Source: Dechloromonas denitrificans
GTDB lineage: Bacteria > Pseudomonadota > Gammaproteobacteria > Burkholderiales > Rhodocyclaceae
Direction of reading: 5' to 3'
DNA: 64,000 nt
Assembly (NCBI RefSeq): GCF_001551835.1
Contig: NZ_LODL01000021.1
Span: 684,629 to 748,628, forward strand
How positions within the stretch are numbered: position 1 is the first letter of the stretch; each line of letters starts with the position of its first letter. Shown piece by piece: positions 17,156 to 26,005 of this stretch. Both the position numbers and the translations under genes were made by a program. The notes beneath the pieces were generated by a model. It saw only the letters and a list, made by a program, of their open reading frames with translations. It made no database searches and was not told the DNA's origin.

Positions 17156-18262
17156 AGCCCCCCCCCGGGCATCGCCCCAGCGCAACTTGCAGCGATCATC
17201 ACCAACGTAAGTCGTCTCGCCGGCCCGGTCTACGCAATAGCGTGGCGAAACGATCATTTCCGAAAACTCCATACCCTCGCCGATCCGGGTGTACTCGAAC
17301 AACACGCTGCGAATCACCTTGGCTCCCTTGCGCAGGTGGCTGCCATGGCCGATCCAGGCCGGGCCGATCACCGAGCACCCCGGCTCGATCCGGACGCTGG
17401 AACCGATATAAACCGGCCCGACGATCTTTGAGCTATCCCAGTTGATCGACGTATTCGGGCCAACCCAGACGCCCGGCTTGATCTCCTTGCCCGGCATATC
17501 CATCTCAGCCACTTCGCCGCGCAGCACGCGCTGCAGCACCGACCAATAGTCGGTTACCCGACCGATGTCGATCCAGTTGAAAAAGCGGCTCTGGGCATAA
17601 AACGGAAAGCCCTTGTCGGCCAGCAACGGAAAGAGCTGGCTGCCGATATCGAATTCGATATCAGAGGGCACCAGATCCAGCACCTGCGGCTCAAAAATAT
17701 AGATACCGGTACTGGCCAGATTGGACTTGGCCTCGGCCGGCTTCGGCTTTTCCTGGAAGGACTCGATCTTGCCATCGTCGTCGGCCACCACGATGCCGTA
17801 GTTCTGCACCTGCTCGTTCGGCACCTCCAGCGTCACCACACTGGCCAGCGCGCCCTTGCTGCGGTGTTCGAACAAGGCGGCACCGATATCGAGGTCGATG
17901 ATTGCATCGCCACAAATGACCAACGTCGTTTCATCAAAGAAACCGCTGAAGTCCTGAATGGCCTTCATGCCGCCAGCAGACCCCTTGGGCTTGGGAATGA
18001 TGTCGCCGTAATCGGCCACACCTTCGTAGGAATAACCGATGCTGGCGCCCCAACGGCGACCATCGCCGAAATACTCTTCGATCTTTTTATGGTGATAGGC
18101 CACATTGACCATGATCTCGGTAATGCCGTAACGCACCAGATGCTCGATCAGGTACTCCATGACCGGCTTGCCGAGAATCGGCACCATCGGCTTTGGCCAG
18201 TCCTTCGTCAACGGGCGGACCCGCGTCCCCTGGCCGGCGGCCAGAATCATCCCTTTTGCCAC
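17132..18262 (-). CDS. NDP-sugar pyrophosphorylase (mannose-1-P guanylyl- or glucose-1-P-type nucleotidyltransferase)
   Basis: The product is 376 aa from GTG 18262, supported by GGAG 9 nt upstream; the signature MILAAGQGTRVRPLT follows at once. The N-terminal nucleotidyltransferase domain (WPKPMVPILGKP, VICGDAIIDLDIG, FQEKPKP, FNWIDIGRVTDYW) is followed by a C-terminal hexapeptide-repeat left-handed helix (GPVYIGSSVRIEPGCSVIGP). The exact sugar cannot be read from sequence. A 9-G tract (17158-17166) nine codons before the stop could alter the tail. The previous gene in transcription direction is a PEP-CTERM protein with its own terminator. Confidence 0.85.
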   Translation of the reverse strand: MAKGMILAAGQGTRVRPLTKDWPKPMVPILGKPVMEYLIEHLVRYGITEIMVNVAYHHKKIEEYFGDGRRWGASIGYSYEGVADYGDIIPKPKGSAGGMKAIQDFSGFFDETTLVICGDAIIDLDIGAALFEHRSKGALASVVTLEVPNEQVQNYGIVVADDDGKIESFQEKPKPAEAKSNLASTGIYIFEPQVLDLVPSDIEFDIGSQLFPLLADKGFPFYAQSRFFNWIDIGRVTDYWSVLQRVLRGEVAEMDMPGKEIKPGVWVGPNTSINWDSSKIVGPVYIGSSVRIEPGCSVIGPAWIGHGSHLRKGAKVIRSVLFEYTRIGEGMEFSEMIVSPRYCVDRAGETTYVGDDRCKLRWGDARGGANAALQNP

Positions 18263-18282
18263 AGCAATACTCCATAACAACC

Positions 18283-18306
18283 AAAAAAAAGCCGCCCGAA
18301 GGCGGC
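18283..18306 (-). terminator. Terminator after the second PEP-CTERM gene
   Basis: The stem gccgcc (18291-18296) / ggcggc (18301-18306), with loop cgaa, is followed on the minus strand by T8. It lies 24 nt past the stop and directly before the nucleotidyltransferase start region. Confidence 0.88.
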
Positions 18307-18329
18307 ATCCTGCTGCCTGATCCTGAAGA

Positions 18330-18833
18330 TCAGACGTTCTTGCGGCGCTTGGCAATCATGCCAATGATGCCCAGACCAGCCAGGAACATGGCGTAGGTTT
18401 CCGGTTCGGGAACCGGGGCCATGCTGACCGACGGGGTGCCCGAGGTTGCCCAATTGACGCCGTTCGGGCCACTCCAGGTACCGATGAAGCTCAACGTGTA
18501 AGCGGCACCGGAAGACAGGGAGCTGAAGGTCTTGACGAAGGAACCCGAGGTCACGCCGGCGATATCACCGGTAACGGCATCGCCGAGATTATTCTTGTTG
18601 AAAATAATCTGGTTGGTAATGCTGTCGGTCAGCGTCAGCGAGTACTTGCCATCAACTTCGGTAGACCAGCCCTTTTTGGCATTGGCGGAAATCAGATCTT
18701 CCCAGGAGAGCAGGAAGGAAGCAGTGGAGGAAGTCGCCGTGAAGTTCAGCGTGGCGATATCCTGAAACGATGCCGCCTGAGCAACGCCCGGCAGAGCAGC
18801 GGCAAAAGCCAGCGCAAGCAATGTCTTTTTCAT
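18330..18833 (-). CDS. PEP-CTERM sorting-domain protein
   Basis: The product is 167 aa from ATG 18833 (MKKTLLALAFAAALPG), whose signal peptide ends at AQA. The body is rich in Ser/Thr/Gly with no known catalytic motif. The C-terminal sorting signal is VPEPETYAMFLAGLGIIG followed by AKRRKNV. It is a likely substrate of the exosortase encoded in this locus and may be an exported matrix or surface protein. The inverted repeat at 18894-18909 stands 60 nt upstream of the start. Confidence 0.92.
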   Translation of the reverse strand: MKKTLLALAFAAALPGVAQAASFQDIATLNFTATSSTASFLLSWEDLISANAKKGWSTEVDGKYSLTLTDSITNQIIFNKNNLGDAVTGDIAGVTSGSFVKTFSSLSSGAAYTLSFIGTWSGPNGVNWATSGTPSVSMAPVPEPETYAMFLAGLGIIGMIAKRRKNV

Positions 18834-18893
18834 GACATACCCATTGGAAGTTAATGACAACGGGAAGGTAACAATAAAGCCCCGGGTGACCAA

Positions 18894-18909
18894 TAGTCTG
18901 AACAGACTA
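18894..18909. promoter_or_regulatory. PEP-CTERM-associated inverted repeat, copy 2
   Basis: TAGTCTGAACAGACTA is a perfect 16-nt palindrome. It ends exactly 60 nt before the PEP-CTERM start at 18833. Confidence 0.7.
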
Positions 18910-18960
18910 ACGGGCGACGGATAGCCCTCTCAATGCCACTGACAGCAAGGATTTCCAGCG

Positions 18961-19500
18961 TTAGCCGGTAGCCTCACGAAAGGCGATTCCTGCTGCATCC
19001 TTGGCTGAAAGCGAGGGCATTCCGTCAATCGGCCAGGCAATAGCCAGATCCGGGTCATTCCAGGCAATGCAGCGCTCATGGGCCGGCGCATAGTAGTCGG
19101 TCGTCTTGTAGAGAAATTCGGCCGTTTCCGACAGGACGACGAAGCCGTGTGCCAGGCCCGGCGGAATCCACAATTGCTTCTTGTTGTCGGCCGAAAGAAT
19201 CTCGCCAACCCACTGACCGTAGGTTTTTGAGTCTTTTCGAATGTCGACCGCAACATCGAAGACTTCGCCCTGCACGACGCGCACCAGCTTGCCCTGCGGC
19301 TGCTGCACCTGGTAATGCAGGCCACGCAGGACGTTTCTGGCCGACTTGGAGTGGTTATCCTGCACGAACCGGACATCGAGCCCGGTGGCTTCGTGAAAGG
19401 CCTTCTCGTTGTAGCTTTCGTAGAAGAAGCCGCGCTCGTCGCCGAAGACCTTCGGTTCGATAACGAGGACGTCGGGAATGGCGGTCGGTGTTGCACGCAT
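18961..19500 (-). CDS. rfbC: dTDP-4-dehydrorhamnose 3,5-epimerase
   Basis: The 179-aa cupin-fold enzyme has the motifs GDERGFFYESYNEKAF, FVQDNHSKS, VLRGLHYQ with catalytic His, and PPGLAHGFVVLSE. It catalyses the third step of dTDP-L-rhamnose synthesis. ATG 19500 overlaps the rfbA stop by one base (TGATG), fixing the start and showing translational coupling. It is the last gene of the long minus-strand eps series. No clear terminator follows, but a PEP-CTERM promoter element begins 52 nt downstream. Confidence 0.95.
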   Translation of the reverse strand: MRATPTAIPDVLVIEPKVFGDERGFFYESYNEKAFHEATGLDVRFVQDNHSKSARNVLRGLHYQVQQPQGKLVRVVQGEVFDVAVDIRKDSKTYGQWVGEILSADNKKQLWIPPGLAHGFVVLSETAEFLYKTTDYYAPAHERCIAWNDPDLAIAWPIDGMPSLSAKDAAGIAFREATG

Positions 19501-20378
19501 CAGAATACCTTTTCCTTCAGAACGCCCATCAGGTACTGGCCGTAGGGATTCTTCAACATCGGTTGGGCCAGCTTTTCCAGTTGGCCGGCATCGACCCAGC
19601 GCTTGCGATAGGCGATTTCTTCCGGACAAGCCACTTTCAGGCCTTGGCGCTTTTCGATGGTGGCGATGAACTGGCTGGCGTCGAGCAGGCTTTCGTGGGT
19701 ACCGGTATCGAGCCAGGCATGGCCGCGGCCCATGACCTGCACGTTAAGTTGCTGGCGTTCGAGATAGACACGGTTAACGTCAGTGATCTCCAGTTCACCA
19801 CGCGGTGACGGCTTGAGATCGCGAGCGATGTCGAGCACCTGGTTGTCGTAGAAGTAGAGACCGGTGACGGCGTAGTTGGATTTCGGGACCTTGGGCTTTT
19901 CCTCTAAGCTGATCGCCTGCCCCGCCGGGTCGAACTCGACCACCCCGTAACGCTCCGGATCATGCACGTGGTAGGCAAAGACGGTGGCGCCGCTCGGCTG
20001 GGTGCCGGCGGCAGCGAGATCGTTGGCGAATTCGTGGCCGTAAAAGATGTTGTCGCCGAGGACCAGCGCGCTGTCGCCATTACCGACGAAGTCGCGGCCG
20101 ATGATGAAGGCCTGGGCGAGGCCATCCGGGCTGGGCTGGATGGCGTATTGCAGATTCAGGCCCCATTGACTTCCATCGCCAAGCAGTTGCTGGAAGCGCG
20201 GCGTGTCCTGCGGCGTCGAGATGATCAGAATGTCCCGGATACCGGCCAGCATCAGCGTGGTCAGCGGGTAGTAGATCATCGGCTTGTCGTGGATCGGTAG
20301 CAGTTGCTTGGAGACGGCGAGCGTGACCGGGTAGAGCCGGGTGCCGGAACCGCCGGCGAGGATGATGCCTTTACGCAT
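19500..20378 (-). CDS. rfbA: Glucose-1-phosphate thymidylyltransferase
   Basis: The product is 292 aa from ATG 20378, chosen over an in-frame ATG five codons earlier because AGGAC precedes it and [17 protein letters not shown] is the family start. Signature regions are the pyrophosphorylase loop [40 protein letters not shown] and [14 protein letters not shown]. It forms dTDP-glucose, the first step toward dTDP-rhamnose. It lies within the rfbBDAC cluster with overlapping ends. Confidence 0.96.
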   Translation of the reverse strand: MRKGIILAGGSGTRLYPVTLAVSKQLLPIHDKPMIYYPLTTLMLAGIRDILIISTPQDTPRFQQLLGDGSQWGLNLQYAIQPSPDGLAQAFIIGRDFVGNGDSALVLGDNIFYGHEFANDLAAAGTQPSGATVFAYHVHDPERYGVVEFDPAGQAISLEEKPKVPKSNYAVTGLYFYDNQVLDIARDLKPSPRGELEITDVNRVYLERQQLNVQVMGRGHAWLDTGTHESLLDASQFIATIEKRQGLKVACPEEIAYRKRWVDAGQLEKLAQPMLKNPYGQYLMGVLKEKVF

Positions 20379-20393
20379 GGAGTTGTCCTTCAA

Positions 20394-21281
20394 TCAGAGT
20401 ATTTGTTGCAGCACGTGGGCTAGGCCGTCTTGCCAGGCGGGCAATTCCAGGCCGAAGGTCTGGCGAAGCTTGCCGGTATCAAGGCGGGAGTTGGCTGGGC
20501 GCGGTGCGGGCAGCGGGTAGTCGCGGGTGGCGATCGGCTGCACGTCGTCGGCGCTCAGCTTGAGCGGCCGGCCGGCGGCCTGGGCGGCGCGGATGACGGT
20601 CTGGGCGTATTCGTGCCAGGTGGTGCAGCCGGCGGCGACCAAATGGTAGAGGCCGAAAGGGAAGTCGGCCCGGCCTTGGTGTTGGTACTGGCCGAGAATC
20701 TGCGCGGTGACGTCGGCGAGCAGCGCGGCCGAGGTCGGGGCGCCGAACTGGTCGGCGACGATGTTCAGGGCATCGCGTTCGGCGGCGAGACGCAGCATGG
20801 TCTTGGCGAAGTTGCCGCCATGGGCGCCGAATACCCAGCTGGTGCGGAAGATCAGGTGATCGGCACCACTCGCCTGCAGGGCCTGTTCGCCGGCCAGTTT
20901 GCTCTGACCATAGACGCTTTGCGGGTTGGGCGTGTCGTCTTCGCGGTAGGCACCGTCCTTGCTACCATCGAAGACGTAGTCGGTCGAGTAGTGGATGACC
21001 AGCGCCCCCAGGCGGGCGGCGGCTTCACCGAGGACGCCGGGGGCCACGGCATTGACGGCGTAGGCCAGGGCGGGTTCGGACTCGGCCTTGTCCACCGCGG
21101 TGTAGGCGGCGGGGTTGATGATGACTTGCGGCTTGAGGTCGGCGATCAGTTGGCGAACGGCGTCAGGGTTGGAAAGGTCGCATTCCTGATGATCGACCGC
21201 AGCAATCTCGCCCAGCGGCGCCAAGGCGCGCTGCAGTTCGAAGCCGACCTGGCCGTTTTTGCCGGTGAGCAGGATTTTCAT
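20394..21281 (-). CDS. rfbD: dTDP-4-dehydrorhamnose reductase
   Basis: The product is 295 aa from ATG 21281 (MKILLTGKNGQVGFELQ), 1 nt past the rfbB stop. An extended SDR fold shows GKNGQVG for cofactor binding, INPAAYTAVDKAE, and the active-site STDYVFDG...YGQSKLAGE with Tyr and Lys. It carries out the last step of dTDP-L-rhamnose synthesis. A longer upstream in-frame extension exists but has no protein-like character. Confidence 0.95.
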   Translation of the reverse strand: MKILLTGKNGQVGFELQRALAPLGEIAAVDHQECDLSNPDAVRQLIADLKPQVIINPAAYTAVDKAESEPALAYAVNAVAPGVLGEAAARLGALVIHYSTDYVFDGSKDGAYREDDTPNPQSVYGQSKLAGEQALQASGADHLIFRTSWVFGAHGGNFAKTMLRLAAERDALNIVADQFGAPTSAALLADVTAQILGQYQHQGRADFPFGLYHLVAAGCTTWHEYAQTVIRAAQAAGRPLKLSADDVQPIATRDYPLPAPRPANSRLDTGKLRQTFGLELPAWQDGLAHVLQQIL

Positions 21282-21282
21282 G

Positions 21283-22341
21283 TCAGGCGCCGTATTGTTT
21301 ACCCAGCCACTCGCGGTAGGCACCGCTGGTGACGTTGGCGACCCAGGCCTGGTTATCGAGATACCACTGTACGGTCTTCTTGATGCCGCTCTCGAAAGTT
21401 TCGGCCGGTTTCCAGCCGAGTTCGCGTTCGATCTTGCTGGCGTCGATGGCGTAGCGGCGGTCGTGGCCGGGACGATCCTTGACGTAGGTGATCTGGGCCT
21501 TGTAGGGCAGGCCGTCGGCGCGCGGGCTGAGTTGGTCGAGGATGGCGCAGAGGGTATGGACGACGTCGAGGTTGGGCTTTTCGTTCCAGCCGCCGATGTT
21601 GTAGGTCTCGCCCAGTCGGCCGGCTTCGAGGACGCGGCGGATGGCGCTGCAGTGGTCCTTGACGTAGAGCCAGTCGCGGATTTGCTGGCCGTCGCCATAG
21701 ATGGGCAGCAGCTTGCCGGCCAGCGCGTTGTGGATGACGAGCGGAATCAGCTTTTCCGGGAAGTGGTAGGGGCCGTAGTTGTTGGAGCAGTTGGTGGTCA
21801 GCACCGGCAGGCCGTAGGTGTGGTGGTAGGCGCGGACCAGATGGTCGGAGGCGGCCTTGCTTGCCGAGTAGGGGCTGTTCGGTTCGTAGCGGTGGGTTTC
21901 GGTGAAGGCGGGGTCGTCCTGGCCGAGCGAGCCGTACACCTCATCGGTCGAGACGTGCAGGAAGCGGAAGGCGGCTTTGGCGTCATCCGCCAGCCCGCCC
22001 CAGTAGGCGCGGACGGCTTCGAGCAGGCGGAAGGTGCCGACGATGTTGGTCTGGATGAAGTCTTCCGGGCCGTGAATGCTGCGGTCGACGTGCGATTCGG
22101 CGGCAAAATTGACCACAGCGCGCGGTTGGTGCTCGGCCAGTAGCTGGGCGACCAACTCGGCATCGCCGATGCTGCCCTTGACGAAGATGTGCCGGGCGTC
22201 GTTCTTCAGGCTGGCCAGGTTCTCCAGATTGCCGGCGTAGGTCAGGTCATCGAGGTTGATGACGGTTTCGTCGGACTGGGCCAGCCAGTCGAGGACAAAG
22301 TTGCTGCCGATGAAGCCGGCGGCGCCTGTTATCAAAATCAT
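21283..22341 (-). CDS. rfbB: dTDP-glucose 4,6-dehydratase
   Basis: The product is 352 aa from ATG 22341, with GGAG 6 nt upstream. The start [15 protein letters not shown] is the NAD-binding glycine motif. [24 protein letters not shown] and the catalytic [11 protein letters not shown] are visible, and the C-terminus binds the sugar nucleotide ([14 protein letters not shown]). It converts dTDP-glucose to the 4-keto-6-deoxy intermediate of rhamnose synthesis. GC content is high here and drops right upstream, marking the edge of the AT-richer core of the locus. Confidence 0.96.
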   Translation of the reverse strand: MILITGAAGFIGSNFVLDWLAQSDETVINLDDLTYAGNLENLASLKNDARHIFVKGSIGDAELVAQLLAEHQPRAVVNFAAESHVDRSIHGPEDFIQTNIVGTFRLLEAVRAYWGGLADDAKAAFRFLHVSTDEVYGSLGQDDPAFTETHRYEPNSPYSASKAASDHLVRAYHHTYGLPVLTTNCSNNYGPYHFPEKLIPLVIHNALAGKLLPIYGDGQQIRDWLYVKDHCSAIRRVLEAGRLGETYNIGGWNEKPNLDVVHTLCAILDQLSPRADGLPYKAQITYVKDRPGHDRRYAIDASKIERELGWKPAETFESGIKKTVQWYLDNQAWVANVTSGAYREWLGKQYGA

Positions 22342-22435
22342 AGCCACTCCATTAATTAACAATACTTTTCGAACGACCCGTCGCCAAACTCAGTTGCGAC
22401 CAACGTCAACAATTTACAAACGTGAACTTCCCTGC

Positions 22436-22999
22436 TCAGGACCCGATTACTTCGTCGTAATCTTCCTGGCTCCTTTTGCCAATAACTTTGGCAGGCACAC
22501 CGCCGACCACCGAATTCATTGGAACATCACGGACAACAACAGCACCTGCAGCGATTACCGCATTATTGCCAATCAAAATCCCGCCCAGCAAAGATGCCGA
22601 GGCACCAATGCTTACACGATCGCCGACAGTCGGCCCCCCCCTCGTTTCCCCAACGGAAACTCCCTGCATAACCGTCACCTGCTCACCTATACGGCTATCC
22701 GGATGCAAAACAATCGGGCCAAAGTGACCGAAATATGCACCAGGTCCAAGGTAGCAACGAGGATGTATTTCTACCCCGCTATACATTCGGATGATAGGAA
22801 AAGCCGCACGTCCGCACAGGTAGAGCAACTTGGCGAATGGATTGCCCTTTTGCAACCCAAAATAACGCGTTACGCGGTAGTGCAATAAGCCAAGAAACGC
22901 TGGGTGAGAATAGACCGCCGCGATCAATGCAACAGAAAATGGGCGGCCTTGCCGGTTATACCTTGCAACATCGCGCCGAATATCTGAAAGCATACTCAT
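22436..22999 (-). CDS. Serine acetyltransferase-like hexapeptide O-acetyltransferase
   Basis: The product is 187 aa. ATG 22999 overlaps the stop of the WecG-like gene (ATGA), which decides the start among nearby Met codons. The N-terminal helical part (LSDIRRDVARYN) is followed by a left-handed beta-helix with hexapeptide repeats (YLGPGAYFGHFGPIVLHP, VGDRVSIGASASLLGG, IAAGAVVVRDVP). It resembles the CysE-like acetyltransferases that decorate polysaccharides, and cysteine synthesis is unlikely in this context. The sugar acceptor is unknown. Confidence 0.82.
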   Translation of the reverse strand: MSMLSDIRRDVARYNRQGRPFSVALIAAVYSHPAFLGLLHYRVTRYFGLQKGNPFAKLLYLCGRAAFPIIRMYSGVEIHPRCYLGPGAYFGHFGPIVLHPDSRIGEQVTVMQGVSVGETRGGPTVGDRVSIGASASLLGGILIGNNAVIAAGAVVVRDVPMNSVVGGVPAKVIGKRSQEDYDEVIGS

Positions 23000-23772
23000 C
23001 GCGTTGTACGCCATTCCTTGAAAAGAATTTGCGGAAAAACCAAGGCATCTTTGAAGTAGCGCCCCGCCAAGCGCCGAGGCTCCGAAGCCGCACGATGCAG
23101 CCACTCCACACCGCATTTGCGCATCCACATCGGCGCTCGCGGTTTTTCACCAGCCAGAAAATCAATGGTTGCACCAACGCACAATGCCACCTTGACCGGC
23201 AGTTGCTTGGCGTACTTATGCACCCAAAGCTCCTGTTTTGGTGCCCCCAGGCCGACTACCAACAAATCAGCACCAGAATCGGCAATTGCGCGACAAACCT
23301 CCTCGCACTCCACATCGTTTTTCTCGAAACCAAACGAAGGACTCAACGAGGCAATCACTTTAACGCGCGGCCATTTTGCATGAATATGAGCGGCTGCTCG
23401 CTCGGCAACACCAGGCGCAGCACCAAGCAAAAACACCGATAACCCATCAATACCATCAGATTCAAAGCGATCAAAAATCGCCGGCACCAAATCACTCCCG
23501 GGCACAGTGCCCGGCAAGGGCTTACCAAACATCTTCGAAGCCATTACAACCGGCCGACCATCAGCAAGGACAAGCGCCGCATCCTTATACGCCTCACGAA
23601 ATGGACGCTGGGTTTCCAGCTTCACGACGTGGTCCACGTTCGGCGTTACAACATAGCGGCATGTACGCGCATCAGCCCGAAGCCAATACGCAAGAACATC
23701 GACCGAGCCGGCCATATCCAATGAATCGATCGTGATACCGAACATTTGAATTTTCTGACCTAAATTGACCAT
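22996..23772 (-). CDS. WecG/TagA/CpsF-family glycosyltransferase
   Basis: The product is 258 aa from ATG 23772, 1 nt past the stop of the GT4 gene. GT26 family features are FGITIDSLDM, VVTPNVDHVVKL, LADGRPVVMASK, FLLGAAPGVAE, GLGAPKQELWVHK and the terminal RRLAGRYFKDALVFP. These enzymes transfer N-acetylmannosaminuronic acid, ManNAc or glucose-like residues onto the lipid-linked intermediate. The donor sugar here is not predictable. It is coupled to the acetyltransferase gene. Confidence 0.9.
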   Translation of the reverse strand: MVNLGQKIQMFGITIDSLDMAGSVDVLAYWLRADARTCRYVVTPNVDHVVKLETQRPFREAYKDAALVLADGRPVVMASKMFGKPLPGTVPGSDLVPAIFDRFESDGIDGLSVFLLGAAPGVAERAAAHIHAKWPRVKVIASLSPSFGFEKNDVECEEVCRAIADSGADLLVVGLGAPKQELWVHKYAKQLPVKVALCVGATIDFLAGEKPRAPMWMRKCGVEWLHRAASEPRRLAGRYFKDALVFPQILFKEWRTTR

Positions 23773-23773
23773 T

Positions 23774-24925
23774 TCATTTCTCACCAATCTGCCCAATCAA
23801 ACGTTGTATTTGTGTCGCGAATCGCTCCGCACGAAGCCTCGCCCAATCAACAGCCTCTTGAGAACCGGCTACTTGACGAACTACCGCCTCGGCAACACGC
23901 AAGGCGAATAGCTCAGGATCATCCGTAACGCTTACGGACTCCGGAGGTTCCTCGATTCCACGCAAAGCCACAGATGTCGCCACGATAGGACGACCGGAGG
24001 CAATCGCGTCAATCGTCTTGATCTGCACCCCACCACCGGCAATAGAAGGAATACAAACCACCCGGCAGGCTGACATGAAATCCATTGCATCGGGCACAAA
24101 ACCCAAGCTTTCTACGGGAGGCTTGATAAAGCCATCAGCGCCTTTGCCGGCAACAGCCACCTGTACATCGCGAGGCAACCGGGGAACTACCTTATCGACA
24201 AACCAACGCAAACCTTGGGCATTGGCACCCCAAGTCCAGGTACCAATCAAACCCACATCCCAAGAAAATTCGCACTGCCGCATGCCATCCGCCACTCGCG
24301 CCACACCAGGCAGATCGAGTCGAACAACATTTCTGCAAGACGATTCACGCCGAAAAATCGACGCATCGTGCTCAGTCAAAACCCAAGTCTGTGATGCACG
24401 CCCGGCCAAACCAAATTCAAGCCGGCCAATAAGCCTTGCTTCACGCAGAAGCAAATAGCGCCGAAGCTTTGAAACCACAGATGCCAACTGAGAACTGTAA
24501 AGCTCCGTCTCAACGTTATGCGCCACGAAAACGAGCGCCTGAGTGCTCGGCAAATCGCTGGCCAAAAAAGCCATCTGCGCATGATCGAGCACCACAACAC
24601 TGCCGGCATCGATACGCAAATGCTCCCGTAACACCTGCCGATAGTCATCGGAAACATATTTCTCAGAAGAATAGGGGCGCCCCGACAAAAGCGCGGAAAG
24701 CATCCAAGCCAAGGGTTTTATCCCGGCCGCCTCCGTTTCAATCGGCCGCACACCGACAACCACCTCACCAAGGCCAACAGGTGTCGTATCTTCAGGCCGA
24801 CGATAGCCAAAGACCGTAACCGAATGGCCGGCCTGGCGCAGTGCGTCAATAAACGATTGCGACGCAATCTCGCCGCCAGTTCGCCGACGGCTCGGCAAAA
24901 CCGTTGTGCAGTAAAGAATATTCAT
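23774..24925 (-). CDS. Family-4-like glycosyltransferase (GT-B fold)
   Basis: The product is 383 aa. An N-terminal acceptor domain begins MNILYCTTVLPSRRRTGGE and contains VFVAHNVETELYSSQL. The C-terminal GT1-type donor domain has VGLIGTWTWGANAQGL, VAGKGADG, VVCIPSIAGGGVQIKTIDA and ASGRPIVATSVALRG. It is a cytoplasmic retaining glycosyltransferase acting on the repeat unit. The start lies 3 nt past the GH26 stop. The donor sugar is unknown. Confidence 0.88.
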   Translation of the reverse strand: MNILYCTTVLPSRRRTGGEIASQSFIDALRQAGHSVTVFGYRRPEDTTPVGLGEVVVGVRPIETEAAGIKPLAWMLSALLSGRPYSSEKYVSDDYRQVLREHLRIDAGSVVVLDHAQMAFLASDLPSTQALVFVAHNVETELYSSQLASVVSKLRRYLLLREARLIGRLEFGLAGRASQTWVLTEHDASIFRRESSCRNVVRLDLPGVARVADGMRQCEFSWDVGLIGTWTWGANAQGLRWFVDKVVPRLPRDVQVAVAGKGADGFIKPPVESLGFVPDAMDFMSACRVVCIPSIAGGGVQIKTIDAIASGRPIVATSVALRGIEEPPESVSVTDDPELFALRVAEAVVRQVAGSQEAVDWARLRAERFATQIQRLIGQIGEK

Positions 24926-24928
24926 CGT

Positions 24929-26005
24929 TTATCGACCAAAACCCGGACCATAAATCTGTACACCGGAAACATCCTTCAAACGGAGCAAATACCCTGACTC
25001 AACCATGCGCCGGAAACCCGCGGCCGCCGGCGTACCATCTTTCGGCCCCCACTCGGCATTCCAGACCAAGATATAACTAAGCCCTTGAAAATCCTTTCGC
25101 AGAGCAGTTAGGACGCCTGCATCCCAAAAATCTACCAACTCTTGCGCACCGGGTCGCGCGCCAATTTCTGTAAAAGCCAGCGGCAAAGAGAATCTGCTCG
25201 CAATTTCCGAAACGACCTTGAAACTACGAACAAACGACTCATTGGCAATATTCGGAACTGGTGTGTTGTCGTAGCCATCGAGGCCAACAACATCGACATA
25301 TTTCGGACCGGGCCAATAGCCCATAAAACGAGCAACAGAGGCCGTCTTATCAATGTTTGGCGACCACACCCAAAGGAGGTTTCGAACCCCTTTTTCACGG
25401 ACCAGATAATCGTGACAGAACTGCCAAAGACTCACTAGCTGCTCACCGGACTTGGCATTCCCCCACCAGAACCACCCGCCATTCATCTCGTGAAATGGGC
25501 GAAACAAAACTGGCACATTTTTGCCGTTGACCGTAAGACTCTTCAAATACGAAGCAAGCCGGTCGAGATAAGCAACAAACTCCGTATGAGCCACGCCGCC
25601 AGGTAAAACAGCCGTTAACGGATCGCCATTTCGATCCCAGGAATTTCCACCCGTCACAAAATTTGGCATGTGATCGACCAGCGTCACAATGCCGCCAGCC
25701 AGATACTTTTCTTTCAAATACTTAACCCCAGTCTCGCGCCCGACGAGGTTTTTCTCAATGGAGCCATAGTCGTAATACTCAACACCGAAGACCAGCGGCT
25801 CCTTGCCCGTAATTCTCGCCTGGTCGTCCCAGCCTATCGTTTTCACACCACCATTCCACTGAGCCCCAAGGGCGGGACGCTCTCGGTTTTTAAGCAACCA
25901 GTGCGACAACGCCACGGTTTCCTCGGTATTACCAGCCAGCGCGTTAGTCGGTAACAACACAAGAAAAGCCAGTACATGAGCGAGAAAGACGAAAAACTTC
26001 TTCAC
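24929..26005 (-). CDS. Secreted glycoside hydrolase family 26 (beta-mannanase-like)
   Basis: The product is 358 aa from GTG 26005, which overlaps the GT2 stop (GTGA) and has GGAAGG 8 nt upstream. This start gives a clean signal peptide (residues 1-25, MKKFFVFLAHVL...NALAG). The GH26 clan-A motifs are clear: RPFHEMNGGWFWW with the acid/base Glu173, and AFTEIGARPG with the nucleophile Glu280. Also visible are LWVWSPN and VDVVGLDGYDN. It probably cuts beta-mannosidic links in the nascent or released polymer in the periplasm. Being in the biosynthetic operon suggests length control or release rather than food digestion. Confidence 0.88.
   Translation of the reverse strand: MKKFFVFLAHVLAFLVLLPTNALAGNTEETVALSHWLLKNRERPALGAQWNGGVKTIGWDDQARITGKEPLVFGVEYYDYGSIEKNLVGRETGVKYLKEKYLAGGIVTLVDHMPNFVTGGNSWDRNGDPLTAVLPGGVAHTEFVAYLDRLASYLKSLTVNGKNVPVLFRPFHEMNGGWFWWGNAKSGEQLVSLWQFCHDYLVREKGVRNLLWVWSPNIDKTASVARFMGYWPGPKYVDVVGLDGYDNTPVPNIANESFVRSFKVVSEIASRFSLPLAFTEIGARPGAQELVDFWDAGVLTALRKDFQGLSYILVWNAEWGPKDGTPAAAGFRRMVESGYLLRLKDVSGVQIYGPGFGR

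Noticed and set aside
21282..21698. Upstream extension of rfbD
   Set aside because: The extension is a Ser/Thr/Pro-rich shadow of rfbB. The family start MKILLTG at 21281 is clear.
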